Source: an uncultured Clostridia bacterium (GTDB taxonomy: Bacteria > Bacillota > Clostridia > TANB77 > CAG-508). From it: a stretch of 8,813 nt of DNA. A program made the translations under genes and the position numbers. The notes under the pieces are model-generated. The model saw only the letters and a program-made list of their open reading frames with translations. It ran no database searches and had not been told where the DNA came from. Positions 1-5,866 of this stretch are shown one piece after another; the stretch's first letter is position 1; the number at the start of each line of letters is the position of its first letter. The stretch covers positions 1-8,813 of the forward strand of contig CANRGU010000052.1 in the NCBI GenBank assembly GCA_947630255.1, given 5' to 3'.

Positions 1-528
1 GCTCAGGATGTTGCCAAAAGTTTCCTTGCCGGATTATCTATAATTTCTGATAGGCCTTTTGATATTGGTGATTATATCGAAGTTGATAAATACGCTGGAA
101 CTGTTGAGGATATGACATTTAGAACTACAAGAATAAGGGATGTAAATAATCAAATAGTTGTACTTCCAAATAGCATTTTAACAACGACTTCAATTATAAA
201 TGCAACAAAAAGAGAAAAGCGAAGATATGACATATTACTAACCTTGGAGCTAAATACTCCATTAGAAAAGGTTGCAAGTTTAACAGAAAATATAAAAACT
301 GTATTAAATGCAAACGAAAATATTTTAAAAGAAAATATTAGAGTATTTTTTGATACAATTTCTGCTGATGGAATAGATATTTCTGTTAGTTTTTATACAG
401 ATATAATAGATTATGAAGCATTTTTAAAGTTTAAAGAAGAAATGAATTTTACGTTGTTAGATATGATTAAGCAAGCTGGTATAGAACTTGCATACCCTTC
501 TCAATCAATATATTTAAAAAAAGAATAG
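1..528 (+). CDS. MscS-family mechanosensitive channel, 3' part (5' end outside window)
   Basis: The open frame runs from base 1 to a TAG stop, giving about 175 residues. The start and the membrane segments lie outside the window. The opening residues AQDVAKSFLAGLSIISDRPF, then DIGDYIEV and VEDMTFRTTRIRD, match the end of the pore helix and the beta domain of MscS-type small-conductance channels. NQIVVLPNSIL is the usual end of the beta domain. The remaining ~110 residues form the mixed alpha/beta cytoplasmic domain and end in PSQSIYLKKE. By family knowledge this is an inner-membrane channel that opens under membrane tension and releases solutes on hypo-osmotic shock. The ATG at 112 lies inside the conserved beta domain and is not the start. 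The radical SAM gene follows after 9 nt, so the two are probably co-transcribed. CGG at 30-32 straddles codons (GCC GGA) and is read normally. Confidence 0.9.
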   Translation, partial: AQDVAKSFLAGLSIISDRPFDIGDYIEVDKYAGTVEDMTFRTTRIRDVNNQIVVLPNSILTTTSIINATKREKRRYDILLTLELNTPLEKVASLTENIKTVLNANENILKENIRVFFDTISADGIDISVSFYTDIIDYEAFLKFKEEMNFTLLDMIKQAGIELAYPSQSIYLKKE

Positions 529-537
529 GAATATAAT

Positions 538-1422
538 ATGTTAGATAATTGTACGTTATGCCCACATAGATGCAAAGTTAATAGATTAAATGGACTTAAA
601 GGAAGATGCAGATGTGATGATAAGCTAAGAATTGCGCTTAGCTCTCTTCATATGTTTGAGGAACCTTGTATTAGTGGTACAAATGGCTCTGGTACAGTTT
701 TCTTTTCTAACTGTAATCTTAATTGTATATATTGCCAAAACTATGAAATTAGTAGTTTAGGAAAGGGAAAAGAAATAACTACTGATCATCTTGCTGAAAT
801 TTTTTTAAACCAGCAAGAAAAAGGTGCTCATAATATCAACTTAGTAACTCCAACTATGTATGTATATCAAATTATTGAGGCTATTAAAATTGCTAAATTA
901 AATGGCCTTAATATTCCTATTATTTATAATACAAATGGATATGAAAATGTTGAAACAATTAAATTATTAAATGGATATATTGATGTTTATTTGCCTGATT
1001 TAAAATATTATACAAATGAATTATCTAAAAAATATTCTAATGTTGATAACTATTTTGAGATTGCAACAAATGCTATAAAAGAAATGTATGCCCAAGTTGG
1101 ACAAGCTTGCTTTGATGAGAATGGTCTTATTAAAAAAGGAGTTATTATAAGGCATTTAGTTTTACCAAACCATATTCAAAACAGCAAAAATATTTTAAAG
1201 TGGATTTCAGATAATATGCCTAACGTTTATGTGAGTGTGATGTCGCAATATTTTCCAACATACAAGGCTAAGAAGGATTCCTTAATTAATAGAAAATTAA
1301 ATAAAAAAGAATATAAAGAAATTTTTAATTTCTTATATTCTTTAAATTTAAAAAATGGATATATTCAGGAACTTGGAGAGCATGAAGAAGAGTATGTTCC
1401 AAATTTTGATTTTAGCAATTAA
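538..1422 (+). CDS. Radical SAM protein, pyruvate formate-lyase-activating-enzyme-like (PflX/COG1313 type)
   Basis: 294 residues. The radical SAM motif CNLNCIYC (Cys59, Cys63, Cys66; spacing Cx3Cx2C) would hold the [4Fe-4S] cluster that cleaves S-adenosylmethionine. A cysteine-rich N-terminus (Cys5, Cys8, Cys12, Cys24, Cys26) precedes it; the family usually has such extra cysteines and they may bind another metal site. NLVTPTMYVYQI, IIYNTNGYE, DVYLPDLKYY, VIIRHLVLPNH and SVMSQYFPTYKA are typical of the PflX-like group. The C-terminal ELGEHEEEYVPNFDFSN also fits. The substrate is unknown; members act as activases or on uncharacterised targets, so I give no gene symbol. ATG was chosen because the conserved N-terminus begins at once; the AGGA ahead of it, partly inside the upstream stop, is a weak ribosome site. 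The gene appears co-transcribed with the channel gene and meets the next gene tail to tail with 8 nt between. Confidence 0.88.
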   Translation: MLDNCTLCPHRCKVNRLNGLKGRCRCDDKLRIALSSLHMFEEPCISGTNGSGTVFFSNCNLNCIYCQNYEISSLGKGKEITTDHLAEIFLNQQEKGAHNINLVTPTMYVYQIIEAIKIAKLNGLNIPIIYNTNGYENVETIKLLNGYIDVYLPDLKYYTNELSKKYSNVDNYFEIATNAIKEMYAQVGQACFDENGLIKKGVIIRHLVLPNHIQNSKNILKWISDNMPNVYVSVMSQYFPTYKAKKDSLINRKLNKKEYKEIFNFLYSLNLKNGYIQELGEHEEEYVPNFDFSN

Positions 1423-1430
1423 GAAAATTT

Positions 1431-2141
1431 TTATTTTATTATATCTATAATTTCTTTGTTTTTATCTTTTAAACTCACTATATATATAAATATCATGGCT
1501 ACTACAAATGTTATTGCATATATTACTAAACTTATTCCCCAATTTCCGTTTGAAATATTTGCCCCCACCATAGTGGATGTGATTACAGATGGAAATCTTA
1601 CAAATGTTGCAATTAAAATAAATCTTAATGGCTTAATTGGTAAAAGTCCTCCAATATATACAAATAAATCTTTTGGTGTTCCTGGTAGAAAAAATAGTAT
1701 ACACAATATAATTTCTAAATTTGTTGGATTTTTTAGTAGTTTGCTTTGCATAATTTTATCAACTTTTTCTTTTTTAAAAAAGTTATATAAATATTTATGT
1801 CCTAATCTTCTGACTGTAAAGAAAATTATTGTTGTTGTTATAAATACTGATGCTGTTATAAATAAGCATCCTCCCCAAGTACCATAGCACATTCCTGCTA
1901 ACACTTCAAATGGTTCTCCTGGCAACACTACTAATAATATTTGTAATATTTGAAGTTCTAATAATAAAAATATTCCAGAAATTCCCATGCTATCTATTTT
2001 ATCTTTAAATGCTATTTGACCTTCTGTTGTAGATAAATTCTTTATGAATGGAGCAAGCTTCCAAATGAAAGCAGAAAGAATAGCTATAATTAATGTTGCA
2101 ATTATTATTCTTATTATTTTTATCTGTGTTTTTTTGTTCAT
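1431..2141 (-). CDS. TVP38/TMEM64 (VTT/DedA-like) integral membrane protein
   Basis: 236 residues, strongly hydrophobic. Likely membrane segments are near residues 8-28, 54-74, 88-110, 143-165, 170-190 and 200-222, with a lysine-rich cytosolic tail. Two re-entrant-loop motifs of the VTT domain are visible: LPGEPFEVLAGMCYGTWGG in the first half and FLPGTPKDLFVYIGG in the second. Bacterial relatives (YdjX/YdjZ, DedA) are membrane proteins linked to lipid movement or membrane homeostasis; the substrate here cannot be read from sequence. The start is the ATG at 2141-2139, preceded on the minus strand by AAGGAAG about 7 nt upstream. The gene ends 8 nt from the convergent radical SAM gene, with no hairpin between them. 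CGG at 1548-1546 is split as AAC GGA, in the normal frame. Confidence 0.85.
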   Translation of the reverse strand: MNKKTQIKIIRIIIATLIIAILSAFIWKLAPFIKNLSTTEGQIAFKDKIDSMGISGIFLLLELQILQILLVVLPGEPFEVLAGMCYGTWGGCLFITASVFITTTIIFFTVRRLGHKYLYNFFKKEKVDKIMQSKLLKNPTNLEIILCILFFLPGTPKDLFVYIGGLLPIKPLRFILIATFVRFPSVITSTMVGANISNGNWGISLVIYAITFVVAMIFIYIVSLKDKNKEIIDIIK

Positions 2142-2167
2142 ATAAATTCTTCCTTTTATTTATTTTA

Positions 2168-2196
2168 AGTTTAGCACCACTATTATTAAAAGTCAA
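2168..2196 (-). promoter_or_regulatory. Sigma-A-like promoter of the TVP38/TMEM64 gene
   Basis: On the minus strand, TTGACT (2196-2191) and TAAACT (2173-2168) are separated by 17 nt, and a TG one base before the -10 gives an extended -10 element. It lies about 27 bases upstream of the start codon. Recognised by eye against the TTGACA/TATAAT consensus. Confidence 0.5.
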
Positions 2197-2203
2197 TTTT
2201 TAA

Positions 2204-2245
2204 TGTTACTTAATTTCATAATATGATATAATATGTAAAAAGGAG
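2204..2245 (+). promoter_or_regulatory. trmL promoter and ribosome-binding site
   Basis: A perfect TATAAT at 2227-2232 lies 17 nt after a poor -35 candidate, TGTTAC (2204-2209). AAAGGAG (2239-2245) then precedes the ATG at 2257, so the leader would be only about 20 nt. The -10 is convincing and the -35 is not. This promoter is divergent from that of the TVP38 gene within the same 115-nt gap. Confidence 0.45.
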
Positions 2246-2256
2246 ATGCTTTATAA

Positions 2257-2757
2257 ATGAATTTAAATATAGTATTAGTTGAACCAGAAATACCTCAAAA
2301 CACAGGAAATATTGCAAGAACATGTGCTGCAATAGGAGCTAAACTTCATCTTGTAAAACCTTTAGGTTTTGAAATATCTGATAAATATTTAAAAAGAGCT
2401 GGGCTTGATTACTGGGATAAATTAGATATTGAAGAACACGAATCTTTAAAAGATTTTTTAAATAAATATATTCCAGAAAAACATAATATGTTTTTTGTTA
2501 CTACAAAGGGAAAGCATTGTTATTCTGATGTTGATTATTCTAAATTAGATAATGTTTTTCTTTTGTTTGGAAAAGAAACAAAAGGTCTTCCTGAAGATTT
2601 ATTGAAAAAATATATTGATAATGCAATTAGAATCCCAATGCGAAAAACATTGCGTTCACTTAACTTGTCTAACTCTGTTGCAATAGTAGCTTACGAAGTG
2701 TTAAGGCAAGTGAATTTTGATAATCTAGAAGAAATCAGCGGATATTTTGATAAATAA
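2257..2757 (+). CDS. trmL: tRNA (cytidine(34)-2'-O)-methyltransferase TrmL
   Basis: 166 residues, the full length of this small SPOUT methyltransferase. EPEIPQNTGNIARTC (residues 9-23) is the N-terminal family signature. FGKETKGLP (104-112) and IPMRKTLRSLNLSNSVAI (126-143) form the knotted SAM-binding and catalytic region. By homology the enzyme methylates the 2'-O of the wobble base (C34 or cmnm5U34) in leucine tRNAs, using SAM, in the cytosol; it tunes wobble decoding. The start ATG follows AAAGGAG. The gene ends 10 nt from the end of convergent sigE. It has no in-frame CGG; its one CGG (2739-2741) straddles AGC GGA. Arg codons CGA and CGT are present and fall at conserved Arg positions of the RKTLRS motif. 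Confidence 0.93.
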   Translation: MNLNIVLVEPEIPQNTGNIARTCAAIGAKLHLVKPLGFEISDKYLKRAGLDYWDKLDIEEHESLKDFLNKYIPEKHNMFFVTTKGKHCYSDVDYSKLDNVFLLFGKETKGLPEDLLKKYIDNAIRIPMRKTLRSLNLSNSVAIVAYEVLRQVNFDNLEEISGYFDK

Positions 2758-2761
2758 CCTC

Positions 2762-2779
2762 CAGGAATTATCCTGTTTT
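2762..2779 (+). terminator. Possible weak terminator after trmL
   Basis: CAGGA (2762-2766), a 4-nt loop and TCCTG (2771-2775) form a 5-bp hairpin followed by TTTT. It begins 5 nt past the trmL stop. The stem also contains the last codons and TAA of convergent sigE, so the symmetry may be chance. Confidence 0.3.
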
Positions 2780-3500
2780 GCTCATAATGTCTTTTTTCAT
2801 TTTATTCATTATCTTTTTTTCTAACCTAGATATATAACTTTGGGAAATTCCGTAGCATATCTGCTACTTCCTTTTGGGTTTTTTCTGTTCCGCTTATGAA
2901 GCCGAATCTAAGTTCCATTATATTTTTTTCTCTATTGCTTAATTTTTCTATTGAAGCTTTGAGCAATACTTTATCTACCTCATCCTCTATCCCTCTAGAT
3001 GTTATGTCAGGTTCCGTACCAAGAATATCTGATAATAATAACTCATTTCCGTCTCCATCTTGATTTAATGGCTCATCAATTGAAATTTCGCCTTTTATTC
3101 TATTGCTTCTTCTTAAATACATAAGTATTTCGTTCTCTATACATCTTGATGCATAAGTTGCAAGTTTAATATTTTTTCCAGTATTAAATGTATTTATTGC
3201 TTTCATAAGTCCTATAGTTCCTATTGATACCAAGTCTTCTATGCCTACTCCAGTATTTTCAAATTTTTTCGCTATGTATACAACTAATCTTAAATTTCTT
3301 TCTACTAATGTTTGTCTTGCCTTCATATCATTATTTGATAATTTTTCTAAAAGTTCCTCTTCTTCCTTTGTATCCAAAGGAGGTGGAAGTGTTTGACTGC
3401 CTCCTATGTAATGTATAGGAAAAGTCTCTATTTCCTCATTATTTAAATATTTAACATATATTGTATTGATTTTCGATTTTAAGATTTCTAATAAATTCAT
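2768..3500 (-). CDS. sigE: RNA polymerase sporulation sigma factor sigma-E (pro-form), read through a +1 shift at CGG-A
   Basis: Directs early mother-cell transcription in sporulation. The combined protein is 243 residues, near the usual ~239. Residues 1-30 are the pro-sequence, before YIGGS and LPPPL, the region where SpoIIGA cleaves. RNLRLVVYIAKKFENTG, IGTIGLMKAINTF and LATYASRCIENEILMYLRR are sigma region 2; EKLSNREKNIMELRFG and TQKEVADML begin region 4. The zero frame breaks at codon 217 (CGG, 2852-2850) and would stop 8 codons later at TAG (2828-2826). Starting one base later gives GISQSYISRLEKKI and then 13 residues to TAA at 2770-2768, exactly the conserved region 4.2 helix-turn-helix. 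Without the shift the -35 recognition helix is lost. The start is ATG with GAAGGAGGT 5 nt ahead. It follows spoIIGA by 44 nt in one operon. I call it functional rather than a pseudogene because the downstream frame is fully conserved. Confidence 0.9.
2849..2852 (-). promoter_or_regulatory. Proposed +1 recoding site CGG-A in sigE
   Basis: The minus strand reads ATG CTA CGG AAT TTC in the zero frame and ATG CTA (C) GGA ATT TCC with one base skipped. The family sequence here is ML-GISQSYISRLEK, so leucine must join directly to the glycine coded by GGA; the C adds no residue. CGG is the only in-frame CGG in sigE. The site falls in the turn of the region 4.2 helix-turn-helix. Confidence 0.75.
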
Positions 3501-3544
3501 AATTTACCTCCTTCAAAATTCTAAGAGCTTTGTTCTCTTTAATT

Positions 3545-4457
3545 TTAAATTTTAACAGCTAATTTGTTATCAATATTAGAGGTTTCTAGCAAATCTAAAC
3601 CTATTAATGCTTTATATTTACCATTTTTACTTAAATGACCATTATATATTCCTATAATTACATCAGTTATATTTATAGTATTTTCTTCCAAATCTATTTC
3701 TACATTATCAGCCTTCAGCCCTAGTATTATTCCGTTTTCTTTGCCTAATGATGTAAATGGAATTATTCTTATTTTTGAACTATAGTCTTCTAAATCAAAT
3801 TCTTTTCCGTTTATTATTTCATTTAGATTGTTTAATATATAGTCTGGCACTATATTAATTAATACATCTTTTTCAACTACTATAACTGGAGTTTTTGTAA
3901 TTGGTTCTCGTAAAAAATTTCCAGTATCAATAATTGCATTAATATAAGTATATTTAGAATTTATATTTACTTTTATATTGCAATGTAAATCATTTTTACT
4001 TAATTTTCCTTTTATATTTTTAAATGCTGTTGTAATTATAATAAATCCTACTATACCTGCTATTAAAATTATTTTTATTGGATATGTTCCTATTAATACT
4101 CCGCTTCTCCATTAATATATTTTCCGGGCTTACAAAATACAAAAACGCAAAAGCAACTCCTCCAAATGTAAATGATGTAAGATAAAATATTATCAATTGC
4201 TTAAATAATTGTTTTATAGTTTTACTATCAAATGCTATATATACCATAGTTACTGATAATATTACTTTTAAAATTATATTAGAATATATTTCCATTGTAG
4301 ATACGTATGAAATAATTGCATATATACTTCCAATTATGCTTGATATAAAAGTTCTTATTATTTTTATTGGCGTTTTTACTATGGTTCCTGTTGCAAATAA
4401 AATAATATAATTCATAAATAAATTTTCAAGTAAAATGATATCAATATATATTGTCAA
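3545..4457 (-). CDS. spoIIGA: Sporulation sigma-E factor processing peptidase SpoIIGA, read through a +1 shift at CGG-A
   Basis: Membrane aspartic protease that cuts pro-sigma-E. The combined product is 303 residues (about 309 in Bacillus). The N-terminal ~150 residues are hydrophobic with about five membrane segments, beginning MTIYIDIILLENLFMNYIIL as in the family. The catalytic motif is DTGN at residues 177-180, followed by PITKTPVIVVE; ALIGLDLL near the end is typical. The zero frame breaks at codon 119 (CGG, 4103-4101) and would stop at TAA (4022-4020). One base later the frame continues GVLIGTYPIKIILIAG, the fifth membrane segment, and then the protease domain. The unshifted product would be a membrane stub without the catalytic Asp. 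The start is TTG (4457-4455) after AGAGGTGG; no ATG fits the conserved N-terminus. sigE, its substrate gene, follows after 44 nt. The Met at 3850 is internal. Confidence 0.88.
4100..4103 (-). promoter_or_regulatory. Proposed +1 recoding site CGG-A in spoIIGA
   Basis: The minus strand reads GAG AAG CGG AGT ATT in the zero frame and GAG AAG (C) GGA GTA TTA after skipping one base. The shifted frame continues without a stop into a hydrophobic segment and the DTGN protease domain. Family conservation at this exact residue is weaker than in ftsZ or sigE. The shift position is therefore set by analogy and by the absence of another run that could slip. Confidence 0.68.
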
Positions 4458-4493
4458 TAGGCCACCTCTTTATTTAACTGTAATGGTTATTTT

Positions 4494-4521
4494 ACTATAG
4501 CTTGTTTAAATAATCTGTCAC
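4494..4521 (-). promoter_or_regulatory. Promoter of the spoIIGA-sigE operon
   Basis: On the minus strand, GTGACA (4521-4516) and TATAGT (4499-4494) are separated by 16 nt, each one base off the sigma-A consensus. The predicted start point is about 30 nt upstream of the TTG. It lies just downstream of the ftsZ terminator, so spoIIGA-sigE can be transcribed separately from ftsAZ. In Bacillus the equivalent promoter is activated by Spo0A. I see no good match to a Spo0A box here (plus strand TCTGTCACAT is only a partial one). Confidence 0.55.
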
Positions 4522-4533
4522 ATCTTGAGCGCG

Positions 4534-4574
4534 AAAAAAAGAAATAATCTACATTTTCAGATTATTTCTTTTTT
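4534..4574 (-). terminator. Rho-independent terminator after ftsZ
   Basis: GAAATAATCT (4541-4550) pairs perfectly with AGATTATTTC (4559-4568) around an 8-nt loop, and flanking A and T runs lengthen the stem. Read on the minus strand, the stem ends in a run of seven T about 30 nt after the ftsZ stop. The stem is AT-rich and symmetrical, so it could work in both directions. It separates ftsAZ from spoIIGA-sigE. Confidence 0.75.
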
Positions 4575-4599
4575 ATTATTTATAAAAATTATTTTTTTA

Positions 4600-5719
4600 T
4601 TATTTATTTCCTTTTTTTCTTAAGAAAGAAGGTATATCTAAATCACCTTGTGTTTCTTTATTTTCTGTAGGTGTTGGTATAGAATTTATTTTTTTATTCC
4701 ATGTATTTGTAACTAAGTTTTCTACACCTATACTAGAAATTGGTGAATCCTCTTTCTCGAATCCTGTAGCAATAACTGTTATTGTGATTTCATCTCCTAA
4801 AGTTTCGTCAGTAACAACACCAAATATGATATTTGCTTCTGGATCTACACTTCTTTGAATAAGCTCTGCTGCTGTATTTGCTTCTTGTAATCCTAATTCA
4901 TTTCCACCTGTTATATTAATAATAACTCCTCTTGCACCTTCTATAGTTGTTTCTAGTAATGGACTTTGAATAGCTTGTTTTGCAGCGTCTTCTGCTCTGT
5001 TTTCTCCACTTGCTCTACCAATTCCCATATGTGCCATACCTGTATTTAACATTACAGTTTTAACATCTGCAAAGTCTAAGTTAATTAATCCAGGTACAGA
5101 AATTAAATCTGATATTCCTTGAACACCTTGTCTTAAAACATCGTCAGCCATTTTAAATGCTTCTAATATTGATGTTCTTCTATCTATAATTTGCAATAAT
5201 TTGTCATTTGGAATAACAACTAGTGTATCAACTTTTTCTTTTAAATTATTAATTCCTTTTTCTGCTTGATTTAATCTTTTCTTTCCTTCAAAAGTAAATG
5301 GTTTTGTAACAACGCCTATTGTTAATATTCCGAAGTTCTTTTGCTGCTGCTGCAACTATTGGAGCTGCTCCTGTTCCTGTTCCTCCACCCATTCCGGCTG
5401 TAACGAACACCATATCTGCTCCTCTTAACACTTCTGCTATCTCTGCTTTGCTTTCTTCTGCAGCTTGCATTCCTATTTCTGGATTTGCGCCTGCTCCTAA
5501 TCCTCTTGTTAGTTTTTCTCCTATTTGGATTTTTGAATTTGCCTTTGATTTTTGAAGTGTCTGTCTATCTGTATTAACTGCTATAAACTCTACATTTTTT
5601 ATTCCTGCTTCCACCATCCTGTTTACAGCATTATTGCCTGCTCCTCCAACGCCAATTACTTTAATTGTTGCTGTTCCATCCATCATGTAATTGTTTTCCT
5701 CATATTCTGTTTCCACCAT
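4600..5719 (-). CDS. ftsZ: Cell division protein FtsZ, read through a +1 shift at CGG-A
   Basis: Tubulin-like GTPase that polymerises into the division ring. The combined protein is 372 residues, the normal size. IKVIGVGGAGNNAVNRM and NTDRQTL form the start of the nucleotide-binding domain, GGGTGTG (111-117) is the tubulin signature, NLDFADV (213-219) is the T7 loop that completes the active site of the next subunit, and DIPSFLRKK is the C-terminal peptide that binds FtsA. The zero frame breaks at codon 130 (CGG, 5332-5330), just after AAAAKEL, and would end at TGA (5290-5288). Starting one base later gives GILTIGVVTKPF, the universally conserved continuation. The unshifted product would lack the T7 loop and the FtsA-binding tail. 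Start ATG follows GGGGGAGG by 11 nt. The Met at 5355 is internal and out of phase with the N-terminal part. ftsA lies 147 nt upstream and a terminator follows. Confidence 0.93.
5329..5332 (-). promoter_or_regulatory. Proposed +1 recoding site CGG-A in ftsZ
   Basis: The minus strand reads GAA CTT CGG AAT ATT in the zero frame and GAA CTT (C) GGA ATA TTA after skipping one base. FtsZ proteins have EL-GI(L)T(I/V)GVVTKPF here with no residue between L and G, which fixes the point of shift to within a codon. The CGGAAT hexamer is shared with the sigE site. Confidence 0.8.
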
Positions 5720-5834
5720 ATTGCTTAATCCTCCCCCATTTTTTGAATTTGGAACTTTGAAGTTAGTATTTTACTTCTTATACAACTTATTATCATTCCA
5801 ATATATATTAAAAAATTTTAAAACTAATCTATAA

Positions 5835-5852
5835 TTGTGCTTTAAGGCACAA
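5835..5852 (-). other. Small hairpin between ftsA and ftsZ
   Basis: TTGTGC (5835-5840) and GCACAA (5847-5852) form a 6-bp stem with a 6-nt loop, 14 nt past the ftsA stop. No clear T run follows on the minus strand, so it is more likely an attenuator or an mRNA-stability hairpin than a full terminator. The rest of the 147-nt gap is AT-rich. I could not identify a convincing separate ftsZ promoter in it. Confidence 0.35.
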
Positions 5853-5866
5853 AACTTTATAAATGA

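Noticed and set aside
1456..1887. Plus-strand open frame opposite the TVP38 gene, and other long open frames opposite ftsZ, ftsA, sigE and prfA
   Set aside because: They mirror well-supported genes, have no ribosome sites and show no recognisable domains.
4600..5355. A separate gene starting at the ATG at 5355 (C-terminal FtsZ half)
   Set aside because: The first 8 residues (MQQQQKNF) come from an out-of-frame reading of the GCA-repeat codons for AAAAKEL, and no ribosome site fits. It is the 3' half of ftsZ. The same holds for the internal Met codons at 6187 (ftsA) and 3850 (spoIIGA).
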